The translations under genes and the position numbers were made by a program. A model generated the notes under the pieces. The model was not told the DNA's origin and made no database searches. It worked only from the letters and a program-made list of their open reading frames with translations. A DNA stretch of 64,000 bases, taken from NCBI GenBank assembly GCA_902805475.1, contig CADCSX010000009.1, positions 1,488,001 to 1,552,000 of the forward strand, given 5' to 3'. This document shows positions 1 to 12,818 of this stretch, piece after piece; positions within the stretch are counted from its first letter, which is position 1; each line of letters opens with the position of its first letter. The stretch is from Entonaema liquescens. Lineage: Eukaryota > Ascomycota > Sordariomycetes > Xylariales > Xylariaceae.

Positions 1-1078
1 GCCGCTGGCCGCAGCTCCTACCGATCGAAGCATGATTTATAGGCGCGAAGTAGCTTCCCCAAAGATCAATTGAAAGACGGAACCTGCCAATTGGCTACTA
101 TAAGTCAGCTGACAGGCACAAGAAAAGGATAATTGATATTGTGAAATGTCCGGTTAAACTTACAGACCTATTAGTAGGGATTGTTTACGTTTAAATAGGT
201 AAGAATTGTGAAGAAGATGAGAGAAGATAAAAGTAATACAAAAAAACCCTCAATCTTTTTTTGAAGCTTCTTCAGATTCCAATTCTACCGTCCGGAGCCC
301 AGGCAGGCGCAAACAGCCCCCGGCTTCCTATTTGCCGGCCCGTTGCGAAATAGGAAACAGTACCTATCCAGTTCCATTCGACCATTTATTTACCCCCTGC
401 CTTGAATCATGCGGGCCGGAAACACCCGATCGCGGTAAATTGAGAACGTCTATTGAATTGTACCTCCGTACCGTTACGTAAAGCCGCATTATGTACATGT
501 ATTAATGAACTCGAAAGTCAACAACAAAAACTCATAAAAGGGGATAAAAGGGGGGATGACCAGGTCAGAATCGAAAGGGAAAACATTATAAGCTAGTAAA
601 CAATCGCAATTCAGTACCTAAAAAATGACTGATGCGAATTCCATATGAGTTATGAAGCAGAATTCGTTCCAACCAGAGCCATGATTACTTAAAGTACAAC
701 CAGTACCTCAGCTTCGTGTAGCATAAAGAAGAGTCCACCCATTGGCAACCCGTGTTCAACCACAAACATGAACACTTCCCCCCCGGGTCCCCCGAAAAGA
801 AAGAAATTTTTTTTTTGGCGTTTTAAAAAACATGATTGTAAAGTTTGGGTGTTTTTCTGTTTAGTTCCGACATGGTATAATTATGCCGTATCCAGATTCC
901 TCACAACTGCGTATTCCAGGAATTTGTTCCCAAAGCATCCAAGCTACTCATCAACAGATGCGAAGGATGCAAAAGAGAAAAAAGGTTCCCCAATATAACT
1001 CCGGTGTAACCTAGAACTCCTCCAACTGGATGCGCATTCATATCCCTAATAGGGATCAAAATTTTTAGCAAGGCGATG
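1..1078. other. Gene-free window edge
   Basis: I see no supported gene here. Short frames exist (for example about 768-998) but their translation is low-complexity and resembles nothing I know. The stretch has A-rich runs around 238-262 and 806-818. The last part is presumably the 3' untranslated region and terminator of the kinase gene that ends at 1079 on the minus strand. Confidence 0.6.
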
Positions 1079-4000
1079 TTACGAATTAAGTGTCTTGATC
1101 ATCATCTTAGTCTTGTATTTGTCGACGATGAGTAGACCTCGCGCGAGGAAGATATCGTCCATCGTATCTATCACCTTGTTGAACGTAGACGCCGCCCCAC
1201 GTTCCTGTGTGAATCGGACGATGCAGAGCTGATTACGCCTGCCGTGTTCGATGACCGTCATGATCTCCGCTGCGAAGGACGCTTCCTTTAAGTCGAGATC
1301 TGTGATTGCACCGACATTAGTTATCACTCTTGCATGGGAAAGTCTGAGTATATGACTTACCGTTCTTATTGCCCACTCGTGCAAAGACAATGTTACGTTC
1401 CTTGTCCATTACGATATCCCTCATGCCGTGTCGACGCCACTCCTTCAGCAAAATGGCAATTTCTTGCCTCACACGACGACGGGGGATTGAGAAGCAAAGG
1501 TATCTAGTTGCAGGCTTCACTCGGAACAAGCGAGCCAGCCAATTTTGCTGCGGCTCAATATTGCGGCTTCCAGATGGTTTCTCATGCGACTTCTTGGTCT
1601 GTAGTCGGTGAGATGAGCGACTGGATGCTCGACCAGGCTCAGGGTTAGAGGCATCATCAACCTCGGGACCTATATTTACAATTAGTTTTCAAGTTAGAGT
1701 TAATGGTCACAAATAAGCGCACCTGCAAGCGAGACCTTGAACTGGGGCTGCTCTTTGCTCCCACGCCAGAAGGCAAATGGGAAACTTCTCTTCTTGGCAG
1801 GCGGTGCAGCTGCAGGGGTCGATGAGTTGGTTTCTGTGTGGTTGAGGCCATCCATATTTCCCCAACTAGAGCCATCAGACGATTCCAATTTTTCTTTGGA
1901 ACTGCGCTTAAACCACGACGACTTCTTTTTAATAGTAGCAGTAGAATCTGTTCTAGTTGCTATGGCTGGCATGGTGGGCTCAATGGAAGTCGGTGCTTTC
2001 ATTTCATCCTCTACGTACTGTTGGCGAAGAGTAAGTCCTTGTCGCGCCTGTGGAGCCTCGTTCATGCACTGAGATAGCTCCTTGCGGTCATTAGGGACAA
2101 TAGGTACCGTGATTCTACGTGGCCGACTAGATGGAGAGTCGACTAGGCGTATCGTGTCCACAGTTTGAGCCAAGTTTTCTAAGCCAGCACCTTCTTCAAT
2201 AGGTGCACAACGAGCTGACGAAGACTCTGTAGGCGCGGAAACGACCCGCAGCCTGTCTCCATCTTCAAACGAGTCATCTTCCTTTGCACCCTCGTTAATA
2301 GCTGGCAAGGGTATTTTATCTTTACCCCATTGTGTGCTATACTGTGAGTAGATGGGAGCAGATACGATTCTACGCTCTACTCCTTCCTGCTCAAAGGACT
2401 TATCAGTCTTGGCAGGTCGCTTGAACTGTGAAACCACTTTGCCGATCTGTCCTGTAGATTCCAGCACGCTTTCCTGATCTCGGTCGATCCTCTTCGCTGT
2501 TGTGTACCCACGCATGTCTAAATCTCTAGAAGTCGTTGGTAGTGGCCATGATTCCCGCGGCTGTGAGTTAGCTCTCGCTGCTCTGGTTTCTTGAAAGATC
2601 GGGTTAGGAGTGCTGATAGAAGTCAAGATAGTTTGTGTCTCTGGAAGTGAAGACTCGCGGAGGTATGTCTCATGGCTTAGGAGGGTACTGTTGAAGGCCT
2701 CGTCGCAGTCCTTTGCGATGGTATTGCTAAATTGACGTAACTCCTCGTTCCAACACAAGCCCTCGTCTTTGGTTTGGGAACTCCCGGAGGGCTGTGTGAT
2801 TGATTGAGTTCCCTCGCGCCGCTTAGACAATCTGTTCTTCTTATTGGGACCGGTAGGGGTTGAAGGAATTTGACCATAGGTGGTACTGTGTATGGTGACG
2901 TTGGTGGGACTGCATTCCGCTTCGCTCTGGCTGGTTAACTGCCTATGGGCACGCGAAAAGTCAACGCCACGCTTGCGACGTGAGGCGGGTCGCTTATATG
3001 AAAGCTCTTCGCCGCTTTGGATTGAATTCAGAGAACGTCGCGAGCCACGCAGAGTAGACGGGGCCTTTAAGTGTTTCCCACCTATTCCACGTCGTGAATA
3101 TGTAGAGTTGGTCCTGGCTGATCTACTACGTATGCTTGGGGCTTGCGAGTTTCGCGTAGACGTAGTGCTATTACGGTGGATGACAATCTTTGCCTGACTG
3201 GCAACGACATCATCCAGAACGCGGGACGATTTATACGGATCATAACTCTGGATGGTAGCACCACAGTCCGTAGAAGCCCTTTCGAGAGGCTCACCATTCT
3301 CATCAGTTGCAACATTAGAGATGACGGTGAATCGCGACATGGATCGTCCATTCTTGGCCGGGAAATCCAATGTCGTGTACTTCTTTTTCCAGTTCGGAGG
3401 CTGCAAATGATGGTAATCGCTTGCGGAATACGTTAACTCGGTACCGTAATTCTCTAATCTCTTTTCCCTGTAACTATAAAGGAGCCAGTAGAACGTCTTG
3501 AACTCATTGCGCCTGTCCACAAGGTTAGTAGAGGGACACGGCCGGTATTGAGTCAACTTACTCGGGGCTTACTAGCTTCGACGCTAGTTGCTTTTCATCA
3601 AAGGTATGCCATACAGACTTCAACTGCCTCAAAGTTTGCATATCAAGCTCCTCAACTGGCACCGGATCATACCGAGCATCCCGTGTTAAGTCATGCGCAC
3701 GGTTTCCCTTGTTCAGGCCATCTAGATAGTCGTACCGACGAAGTAGGGGATGTTGCCAAATCTCCGGAATGGATATGCGCTTATCTGGGTTTAACGTCAA
3801 TAGTCTATTGATCAGGTCCCGGGCTTCGCGTCCGATGAAAGAAGGCATATTGTACTGGCCCTTCTTAATCTTTGCAAGTAGATGATGGACATTATCGTCC
3901 TCAAAGGGAAGAACGTTGCACATGCAAGCATACAGTATAACTCCAAGACTCCACAGATCGGTCTTGTCGCCTCGGTAGTAGCTGCGGTTCATGAGTTCAG

Positions 4001-4964
4001 GAGCAGCGTAATGCGGACTCCCACATGCAGTTTTCAACAAGTGGTTTGGTCCTTGATGCATAGCCGACATGCCGAAGTCGGTAATCTTGATCCGGTAGTC
4101 CTTAGTGAGCAATATGTTCTCTGGCTTCAGATCACGGTGGCATATGTTGAAAGAGTGAACATATTCCAAAGCATCAACTATCTGCCGGAAGAAGTACATT
4201 GTCTCATCTTCAGCCAGTGGACCGGCTTTAGCAAGGTAACTGTAGAGATCCCCTCTTTCCACGTATTCGAGAACAAGGTAGCTGCATCTAGTATTAGTAA
4301 CTGGTTCTTAAAACGCTTAGACTTTCACATACATCTCCGATCGGTTCTCCCAAATATCATAGAGCTTGACTATATTCGGGTGGTCGATCAGCTTCATAAT
4401 AGCTACTTCCCTTTCAATGACGAACGGGATGCGATTCTCAGACTTAAACTCTGCGCGAGTGCGGTCCCATCTGTCTAGGGCAGCTATACTTCCCGGCTGC
4501 ATCATCGAGTTTCCGTTCCGGGAGAGAATCTTGACAGCGGCCAGCTGATTCGTAGCATTGTGCCTTACCAACCGAACCCGAGCGGCCGAACCATTACCTA
4601 AAGTCTTTCCAAGCTTCCACGGCCCAATGTGGGTTTTGCGGCGCTCACCACCAGAGGTTGTAACGGTGGTAGTCGAAGCTTGAGAGTTTCGCTTGCTGTC
4701 TGTGGAATTCTGTAGAACGATTGGAGCGCGAGACTTGGTCTTAGCAGGTACTCGCGGGTTGTCGTGCTTTGAAGTAGCGCTTGTGACTGAGCTGGCATGT
4801 TGGCGCGCAGAGTTGGTGGGGTGAGCTCTCAGGGGATTAGGTTGAGGTACCTGAGCTTGACTTGGCTTGGTTGGATGTGCCGATGATGTGTTGTTAATGC
4901 GAGCAGTCGCATCACCCAGAGGGGCGCGGGAAGACCGAGAGGTCGGTCCACGATAATCCGCCAT
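1079..4964 (-). CDS. Gin4/Hsl1-type (Nim1-related) serine/threonine protein kinase
   Basis: Five exons: 4964-4333, 4281-3562, 3512-1723, 1669-1361 and 1299-1079, giving 1223 aa. A Ser/Thr-rich N-terminus precedes the kinase domain. That domain shows a glycine-rich loop (LGNGSAARV), the VAIK-type lysine (AAVKIL), HRDLKPEN, DFG and the activation segment LKTACGSPHYAAPE, which is typical of the AMPK/Nim1 branch. A long, low-complexity, Arg/Ser-rich middle follows. The last about 110 residues (from RLFRVKPATRYLCF onward) look like the C-terminal membrane-binding KA1-like domain of Gin4/Kcc4/Hsl1 kinases. In yeast these act at septins and the bud neck and restrain Swe1/Wee1, coordinating morphogenesis with mitosis; the same role is inferred here. 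All introns have GT-AG ends and join in phase, and exon 1 to exon 2 gives the expected EIYLVLEYVE. The start is the first ATG in frame. The family is clear; which of Gin4, Kcc4 or Hsl1 is closest cannot be decided here. Confidence 0.9.
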
Positions 4965-6168
4965 GTTGAAGAAATACTCAGATCATATCTATCCTAATCG
5001 GACTGCAGATGACCAATTGGGAGGATAATGAGCATTAAACAATAGTATCTATATTACAACGTGTAGCTTGACTTGGGGCACAACAAACTGTGAGAAGGGA
5101 GAGGGGTTGATGGTGTAGTAATGCGCATGAAAATGAGAAAGTGATGAGAGAGATTGATACGAAAGTGCGCAGTAATAGAGACAACTTCGCGCCAGGCGAA
5201 CCAAAAACAATAAGCCTGTAAAGTTCTGCCAAATGGATGCAAGGCTCAAGCCTCAAAAGGTAACAGGAGACTTGATGGAATGCGGTGCGATAGCACTTGG
5301 AAGAACGAGGTTGAATGTAGTTTGGTAAAAGAAAGTGAGCGGCGGGTCAGTTGGTAGAATGTTCTGCTCAAGATGAGAGAAGTGATGCGCGAAGGGTGGG
5401 AAAATGTTGCGTCGAGGAATGCGATTTGATATTTTAGAGAGAACGCGACTAAAAAGTCCTCCCTTTACGACACTGTGATCTAGGTACGTAACCCCCTAGG
5501 CAACATTCCTAAACGCTACAGTATGTACCTAGGTAAGCGTTGCCCTAGTGTTCTTCGTTCCTACAGGTGCTCAACTCCTGGTACATATACGCACTTACAA
5601 CACATAGGTATCTCCCCACCTGCCACTTTCTATATCTTCTACATCAACGCTACAGATTCTCAGCGGGGACCACATAGTGCGATTAAATTCCTTATCAATC
5701 ATCTCCTAGCAACTTGAAAAATTACAACTGGACTAAGACCTGCTACAGGCTGCATCTAGTACCTAGGTAGGTAGGTAGTCAGAAAAAAGATAGGAGCAAG
5801 TATGCATCGATATCGCGAGATGGCAGTAGCAGTGAATGATTACGGAATAACAAAAAAAGAATTATACAAACAGAGTACCTTGAGCATTTTTAATATGATA
5901 CTAAATCATATATTTATGTCTTAAGATATGTACCTATATACAAGAGAGAAAGGGGAGAGCAATGTTTAACGGGCCAATGTCAAGCTGAAGACAAGAAGTG
6001 TCGTTGAACATTGCAGGGATGAGGTTTGCTGGAAAAGTCCGAGCCGCAGGAACCCCGGGTTTTCGACCTGGATTAGCTATCGAAAATTAAGTACCTTTGT
6101 ATACTGCCTAATTAGGTAATTCCTCATTAGGTAAGTTTAGGTGCCCCCCGCACTAGGTAGCAGAACAG
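4965..6168. other. Gene-free region upstream of the kinase
   Basis: This stretch holds the probable promoter and 5' leader of the kinase gene on the minus strand. TACCTAGGTA palindromes occur at 5526-5535 and 5760-5769, the second followed by extra AGGT units. I found no coding region with recognisable protein. Confidence 0.5.
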
Positions 6169-6224
6169 AAAACGCGTCTGCTTTACGTAGTACGGATGTC
6201 CCTTTCAAAAGTTATATCCATAGG
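6169..6224 (+). repeat. Left terminal inverted repeat
   Basis: This arm contains TACGGATGTCCCTTTCAAAA at 6191-6210. Its reverse complement recurs at 6541-6591. The outermost AAAACGCG matches the CGCGTTTT at 6584-6591. Confidence 0.75.
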
Positions 6225-6540
6225 ACGACCCTTATCGGCCCTGATACGCACTGGCCAGGCTTGGCAGCAGCTGCTAAGCAATTAAGTTTATGTACTTCAT
6301 TATACCTTTTATTTTTACAATACAATTGCTACTTTTGCATTAAGATTAAATCTTGGAAATTAAGTTGTTAAGTTTAGATTTGAATAATTATTTATTTAAT
6401 GGTTTTTTTTAAGGCGTTTTAGCCTAGTGGTTATATAGAATAATATATAGTAAAGAGGGTAGTTTTAGATGTACAAAGAGCTTCTCGGCTGTCAGATGGC
6501 TGGCACTGGCTATCAGCTGTTAGCAGATTGACAAGGGCTT

Positions 6541-6591
6541 CCCTATGGACAAAACTTTTGAAAGGGACATCCGTACGGCAAACCGCGTTTT
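6541..6591 (-). repeat. Right terminal inverted repeat
   Basis: This arm starts CCCTATGGACAAAACTTTTG and runs through AAAGGGACATCCGTACGG to CGCGTTTT. It is the inverted partner of 6169-6224. The similarity to the copy at 13043 extends upstream from here to about 6527 (TTGACAAGGG against TTGACAGGGG). Confidence 0.75.
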
Positions 6592-6778
6592 TAGTTCATG
6601 GATTTTATCACACAAACGCTTCAACCATCATTAATTTACATGAAGTCGGCTTACCACCAGAATTAAAATATCAAGTCTCCACTTCGAAAGTTCTTCTCTA
6701 AAATGATCTCGTAACCCAATCACCCCAAATTCCTCTCGAAACTGTCCTCGGCTTCTTGACCTCCATCCGTGTCCAATC

Positions 6779-9700
6779 ATGCCATCTCTACAACCCCGCC
6801 GTCGCCCGAGAGCCCGATTTGAAGAAGAGAACGACGAGTCTTCGGTATCGGACTCACCGAAACGACAGAGACGTGATATAAATGATGCCTTATCAGATGA
6901 AGACGAAGACAATCAAAGCGATGATGGGTTTTCGCGACGGGGACGGGTTAAGGGCTCACCCAGTAGCACGGGTGAATTCCAGACTGGTGCTATAGTTAGG
7001 GTTTTAGTCGAAGATTTTGTCACCTACGAGCATGCCGAGTTCAATCCCGGCCCGAATCTCAATATGGTCATTGGTCCCAACGGCACTGGGAAAAGTTCCT
7101 TAGTTTGCGCAATTTGCCTCGGTTTAGGTTTCCACCCGAGACATCTCGGCCGGGCGAGCAACGTGGGAGAATTTGTAAAACATGGAAAAGAGAATGCTAT
7201 AGTCGAGATCGAATTACAAGGTCGACCGGGCGAGCGATCAAACCACATAATTCGATTGCAGATTCGAAAAGAAGACAACAAAACAAAGTGGTGGATTAAT
7301 GGGAAAGAGAGTACACATAGTGCTGTTAAGACCCTTACGAACGATCTGCGCATCCAAATTGACAACCTGTGCCAATTTCTGCCCCAGGATAGGGTTGCCG
7401 AATTTGCTGGTCTCACTCCCGTACAACTGCTCCATGAGACTCTACGAGCTGCTGCTCCCGAAGAGATGATCACTTGGCACAACCAATTGAAGGAACTACA
7501 CAAAAAACACAAAGAGGTTAAAGCTAGGCTTGACGCGTGCGCCGAGACATTGAAAGGCCACGAGACACGCCAACAAGGATCTCAAGCCGACGTAGATAGA
7601 CTCCGGGAAAGAGAAGCAATCCAGAAGAAGATTCAAGACCTCCAGAGCGCCCGTGCTATTGCCGAATATAATCACCTTCGCAAGATAGTAAACGAAGCGA
7701 AGCAAAAATGCAAAGACGCCGTTAAGAGGCTGCAGGAGCTAGAACAAGCGTGCGGACCTACCCTACAGGCTGTGAATCGAAAGCAGGAATATCGGCAACA
7801 AATCGAAGCCGTGGTCGGAGAGCGAAAGAATGCCTTGAGAAATGCTGAAACTGCATGCGATCGACTTTTACAGGCCATTGAAAGTCAAGAAGAACAAATA
7901 AAGCATCTCCAAAATAAGAAAAATGCAGAGGAAGGATCCCACAACTCCAAGAAAGCCGATCTTGGAAAAATACGGAGAACAATTACGGATCTCGAGGCCA
8001 AATTGCAGAATAAGCCCCCCGAGTTTGTTGCTTCTGATTGGAATCAGAAAATTGTAAGTGCCAATGTCCTTACCCTTCATAGCTCTTTAATGCTGATATT
8101 TGTACATCTAGCGACAACAAGAGCATATACTGCGCGAGAATGAAGCAGAGAAACGTACGCTGCGCAACCAGTTCGAGGAGCTGAAGAGCCAAAACGTCAG
8201 AAAGAACCAGGAGAGGGAACAGCGCGAAAAAGACCTAGAAGACTTAAACTCTCAAGAGGGTCAGAAGCTTGTTCATTTGAGAAAGGTCCATCCGGATGCT
8301 GCAAAGGGTTGGGAATGGCTTCAGGAGAATCAAAATGAGTTCGAGAAAGAGGTCTTTGGTCCGCCAATGCTCAACTGCTCCATCACAAATCAGCAGTACT
8401 CGGATCAAATCCAGGCACTCCTCGCTGCGGAAGACTTCTTTTGCTTCACTTGTCAAACACGTAACGATCATAAGAAACTGAGCGCACAGTTTTTCGGTAA
8501 GCTGGGCATTTCAGTTACGATCAGAACTTGCGGTAGCGAGTTCTCCTCGTTCCGACCAGTCATCCCTAAGGAGCAAATTCGCGAAATGGGTCTTGACGCA
8601 TACGCCATTGAGTATCTAGAAGGACCGGCACCAGTCCTGGCGATGCTCTGCTCCGAGAAGAAACTTCATATAGCCGGTGTTGCTCTTCGGGATATTAGTA
8701 ATGATCAATATGAGCTGATAGCAGGCCGCGACGGCATACCCAGTTGGGTCTCCGGCCCAGTTCTGTATCGTATTACAAGACGCAGAGAATACGGTAACGC
8801 TGTATCAACCACCACGAGGAAAATTCAGCCGGGTCGCTTCTGGACAGACCAGCCTGTCGACCAAGCTGAAAGGACCGCACTGCAAAGACGTATCGACGAA
8901 GCGAATGAAGAGATGCAGGAGATCAGAAGACAGGGACAAGAAAACAAGAGACGTATCGCAGCAATAGACGAGGCTGAAGAGCCGATCCGCCAACAAATCG
9001 TAAGTCCTGCATATCCATTAACCTATATATACATAGTCTATGACTAACAATTTCAAAGGAAGCACTCAGGAAAGAAAAGAACGAGTTACAGAAAGCTGCT
9101 ACGCTATATGCAACTCTTGGAGATAAAATCGGTAGGCAGATACCACCTGGTATGCAGTAGAGCTGGCTAATAGAATATAGCAACCGAGAAGAAATCCTTA
9201 GAAAACACGCAGAAAGACCTTGCGGAGTGTCGGAAGCGAATGTTCGAATACAGCGCCCAAGAAGATCAGCTCGTCGTCGAGAAGGCTCGATCCGTTCTAA
9301 AACATAAAGAACAGCTTTCTCGGATCCGCAACGCCCATCAAGCGTTGCTAGAGGTTCAGATCCGCCTCATTGAAGCCCAATCAGATGTCAAGGGTCTGGA
9401 AGAACAGAATGCCAATATTAAGCAACAACTTGACGCGAAGAAGGCTGAAATTGCTCATGCTAAAGCCGAAATAGATAGGATGAAAGCCGCAGCAGCTACC
9501 GCCAAAATCAAAGTAGAAGAGGCCGTTGGCGACGGAGGCATTGAGCAACTCACTTACCTGACTAGCTTGGTGAAAGATAAAACCGCCGAGGACGTCGACC
9601 ATGAGATCGGCGCCGAGTCTACTAAACTCGAGCTGATCCATGGGGTCGACCCGGCAATCTTACGACAGTACGAGAAGCGTGCACAGGATATTGAGGACCT

Positions 9701-10354
9701 GACGCGGAAGAAGGAGGAGCTAAATGCCAAGCTCGAGTCGTATATCAGGAAGATTACGCAGATCATGGAGCAGTGGGAGCCCGGCGTCGATGGTGTGATC
9801 GGTAAGATCAACGACGCCTTCAGCTACAACTTCGAGCAGATCAGCTGCGCAGGCGAGGTGGGCATCCATAAGGACGAGGACTTTGAACAATGGTCCATCG
9901 AGATCAAGGTCAAATTCCGGTAAGTTTCTTCTCTATACTCAATATGCTCCCCTTTTTATACTAACATCTGCCTAGCGAAAACGAGACTCTCCAACAGCTA
10001 AACCAACACCGCCAATCCGGCGGCGAGCGCGCTGTCTCCACAATCTTCTATCTTATGGCGCTGCAGAGCATGGCGCAGGCCCCCTTCCGCGTCGTCGACG
10101 AAATTAACCAAGGTATGGACCCGCGCAACGAGCGTATGGTGCACGAGCGCATGGTCGAGATTGCCTGCCGCGAGCACACGAGTCAGTACTTCCTCATTAC
10201 GCCCAAATTGCTTACCGGGTTGCGATACGACGAACGCATGCGCGTCTTGTGTATTGCGTCCGGCGAGCATATGCCCCCGGCGGAAGACGCGAAGAGGCTT
10301 GATTTTGGCAATTTAGTCAAGATTCAGCGGAGACTTGTCGCTTCGGCTGCGTAG
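6779..10354 (+). CDS. SMC5: SMC5, structural maintenance of chromosomes protein 5
   Basis: Five exons: 6779-8053, 8112-8999, 9059-9131, 9181-9919 and 9976-10354, giving 1117 aa. SMC5 pairs with SMC6 and the Nse proteins to form the SMC5/6 complex, which acts in DNA repair by recombination and in replication-fork maintenance in the nucleus. The order is typical: a short acidic tail, a head half with Walker A (GPNGTGKSS, about residues 98-106) and the Q-loop region (QFLPQDRVAEFAGL), a coiled coil, a hinge in the middle (about residues 470-640), a second coiled coil, and the C-terminal head with the signature SGGERAVSTIFYLMALQ and Walker B region (FRVVDEINQGMDPRNER). SMC5 proteins carry this VDEINQGMD form. 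The exon 2-3 intron ends in AAAG rather than CAG or TAG. All junctions keep the frame, and the 1117-aa length is normal for the family. Confidence 0.96.
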
Positions 10355-10941
10355 ATGGAAACCCAAAGGAGGTTTATTCCATCTTTCTATCTGAACACAC
10401 GTCCTTGCATACGTTGGTAGCTCGCATACTACACGTAGGTGGGGATGGATAGATATGGAAAGATCAAATGAAAAGTATCATTGTCATTGTAGGAGTTCTC
10501 TAGGACGGATAGGTGGTAATTTTAGACCCTACCAGAGGAGTAATGAGTACGCAAAAAGGAAGGTCGGCATAGGAATAGATGGACTTAGAGAGGTATGAGC
10601 TACCTAAATACTAAACTCCAGAGGGAAGGGCTACATGTTACCTTGTTTCGTACCTAGATACCAAAGTACTGTTTACTTACTCATGTAGGTACGTAAAGGA
10701 GAAGCTTCTGCTTGTTTTAGATATGGAGATGGTTATTATACCATACATTACCCGTATTGTCATAGAGAAGCAGTAAAGTGTGCGGAATACATAGTGATGG
10801 GATATCATGAAGCTGTGATCAGATTGCATGTCATTAAAAATTATATATACATTAGGTACTAGGGGTATCTAAGTATGTAGATGCAGTCACCCGCCCCCTC
10901 ACTCTGGAGATTTCCTCTACCTTCATTTCTCCTCTCCGAGC
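10355..10941. other. Convergent intergenic region (SMC5 / Msc7-like)
   Basis: SMC5 ends on the left and the aldehyde dehydrogenase ends on the right, so both 3' untranslated regions and terminators should lie here. The sequence is AT-rich with several TAGGTA/TACCTA steps (for example around 10648-10690 and 10853-10880). No gene is visible. Confidence 0.5.
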
Positions 10942-12818
10942 TTACATATTCCTCAGAATATCCAAGATACCCTTCACCTTACCACCAAGCGTAAGCGCGT
11001 ACCCAACACCCACAACCCCTTTAGCAAACCTCCACCCGCGCTCCTGGCTTCCAACGGGATACTGCACAGGTGGCGGGATAGAAGTCCTAATTCCCAAGAA
11101 CGCGAACCGGTCCTCGCACACGCTTTTTAGGTTACAGAGCCCACGTAGTCCCTCTTCGGCCGCGAAACGTCCGTATCCTGAGCCGCCGACACCGCCAAAC
11201 GGCAACTGCACAGCGTAGAATACGGCGAAGTCGTTTACGGCGACACCGCCCGCACGCACACCGCGGACGACTTCTTTTAGTATCGGGTCGGAATCACGCC
11301 CGTAAACCGAGGCGCCAAGACCGAAATCAGGCGCGTTGGCTAGACGCAAAAGTTCCGCAGCGGCAGGCGAAGGGGGCTTGAGAATTGTCATGATTGGCCC
11401 GAAACACTCTTCATTCGCAATGGCCATGTCAGGCGTTACATCGACGAGGAGCGTTGGCTGGAAGTAAAATCCCTTGGGGTGGTCAGGATGCGTGAATCGG
11501 CTACCACCAGCAAGTAATCGCGCACCGTTGGCTACGGCATCCTGGACTAAATTTTCGAGCCTGGCGAATGAGGCGTCTGATACCATGGCACCAACATCTT
11601 TATCGAGACCGAGACGTAGAGCTTTGACACGGGGTTCAAGCATAGCTACAAGTTTATCGTAGACACCAGGCGCAGCAATGATTCGTTCAATACCGATGCA
11701 GTTCTGTCCCGAAGCTTGGAAAGTTCCACGTAATAGCGTCTCCACGATCCGCTTGAGGTCGGATTTAGCTGAGTCGAGTACGATGGCAGCATCTTTGCCG
11801 CCAAGTTCCGCGACCAAGGGGATAAGGCTTTTGGCTGCGCTTGAAGCAACGTGATGACATACGGGCCGGCTGCCAATGAAGGTGAGGTGGCTGATACCAG
11901 GATGACTCGTTAAATGTCCGGCGGCTTGCGGCCAGCAGACGACGCTCTGTATTAGCTGAGGATCGTGGCCGTGTGCTACCAATGCGCCTCTTGCGATGCT
12001 TGTGTAATAAGCGGCACTCCAGCATGTCTGTTCGCTAACCTTCACAACGATACCATTCCCGGCAAATATGGCACTAATGATAGGGCCAATCAAATTGTGA
12101 AAGGGTAATTCCAGCTAACCAAAGCCGCCACGACACCCAAGGGTTCGTATTGAACCGTATTCTTCTTATATGCCATGAGCAGATTTGTCGGGCGTCGACT
12201 TGGGCGTAAAGCCTTTTCGCCGTGCTTAATTGTCCATTCTAACTTCTCAGCCGTAACCATGATCTCACCCAATTGGGCATCTAGCATGGTCTTTCCTGAA
12301 TCTAGAGAGCTGACTTGGCAGATATGTTCCTGGTTATCAAGTACATGCTGTAGCAGGGTGCGCAATACCTTCCTCCGCTCGCTAAACGTGGTCTTAGCCC
12401 ATTGCTCCTGTGCCGCTGCTGACTGGGCAATGGCACGATCGATGCCGTCGGGCGTAGATGGGTTAACGAAGCCGAGGAACTGGCCTGTGGCCGGAGCGTA
12501 GCATTGGATTGCACTTGTGCCCGAGACTTTGATGGTGGGATTGTCGAGGATCTTAAGCTCGGCTGGCTTCTTCGGAGCTGGGACGGTGTATCGCTTTGGT
12601 TTATCCCAGTAGTCGGTATGAGTATTATACAGTACTATACCACCAAGAACGGCAAAGATGATTGGGAACGCGGCGAGGGAGAATTCTTTGAACCTAAACA
12701 CGAATCGTCATGAGTTAATTGCTAGGGAAAAGTATTGTCAAGATTGAGAAACGTACGGGAACCCTCGTATGAGAGTACTGAATTCATTGATCCATTGAGT
12801 TAGGTCTTCGGCCGCCAT
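10942..12818 (-). CDS. Msc7-like aldehyde dehydrogenase, interrupted by a 1-base deletion
   Basis: Exon 1 is 12818-12757 and exon 2 is 12693-10942. Together they encode 604 aa if one missing base near 12098 is allowed for. Exon 1 begins MAAEDLTQWINEF. A hydrophobic segment (AAFPIIFAVLGGIVLYNT) follows and would anchor the protein in a membrane, as in yeast Msc7, an ER-associated aldehyde-dehydrogenase-like protein linked genetically to meiotic sister-chromatid recombination. The NAD-binding and catalytic landmarks are present: the WNYPF motif, VAELGGKDA with the general-base Glu, and FQASGQNCIGIER with the nucleophilic Cys. At WNYPFHN the frame breaks: the minus-strand sequence reads TTC-AC-AAT where TTC-CAC-AAT is expected, giving an immediate stop, while the next frame continues perfectly with NLIGPIISAIFAGNG. 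An intron is unlikely because the break lies inside a conserved motif and no good donor is present. It is either a young pseudogene or a sequence error. Confidence 0.88.

Larger units (their letters stand above)
6169..6591. mobile_element. 423-bp non-autonomous inverted-repeat element (MITE-like)
   Basis: Two inverted arms flank an AT-rich core: the left arm at 6169-6224 and the right arm at 6541-6591. Each runs from an outer AAAACGCG through TACGGATGTCCCTTTCAAAAGTT-type sequence to an inner TCCATAGG. The core (about 6260-6480) contains long A/T runs and has no transposase-length frame. A third, single arm lies at 13043-13077. No convincing target-site duplication is visible. In length, structure and dispersal it resembles a miniature inverted-repeat transposable element, but the family is not assigned. 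Confidence 0.6.

Noticed and set aside
768..998. Plus-strand frame of 76 codons
   Set aside because: Low-complexity Lys/Phe-rich start from A/T runs; no family resemblance or splice context.
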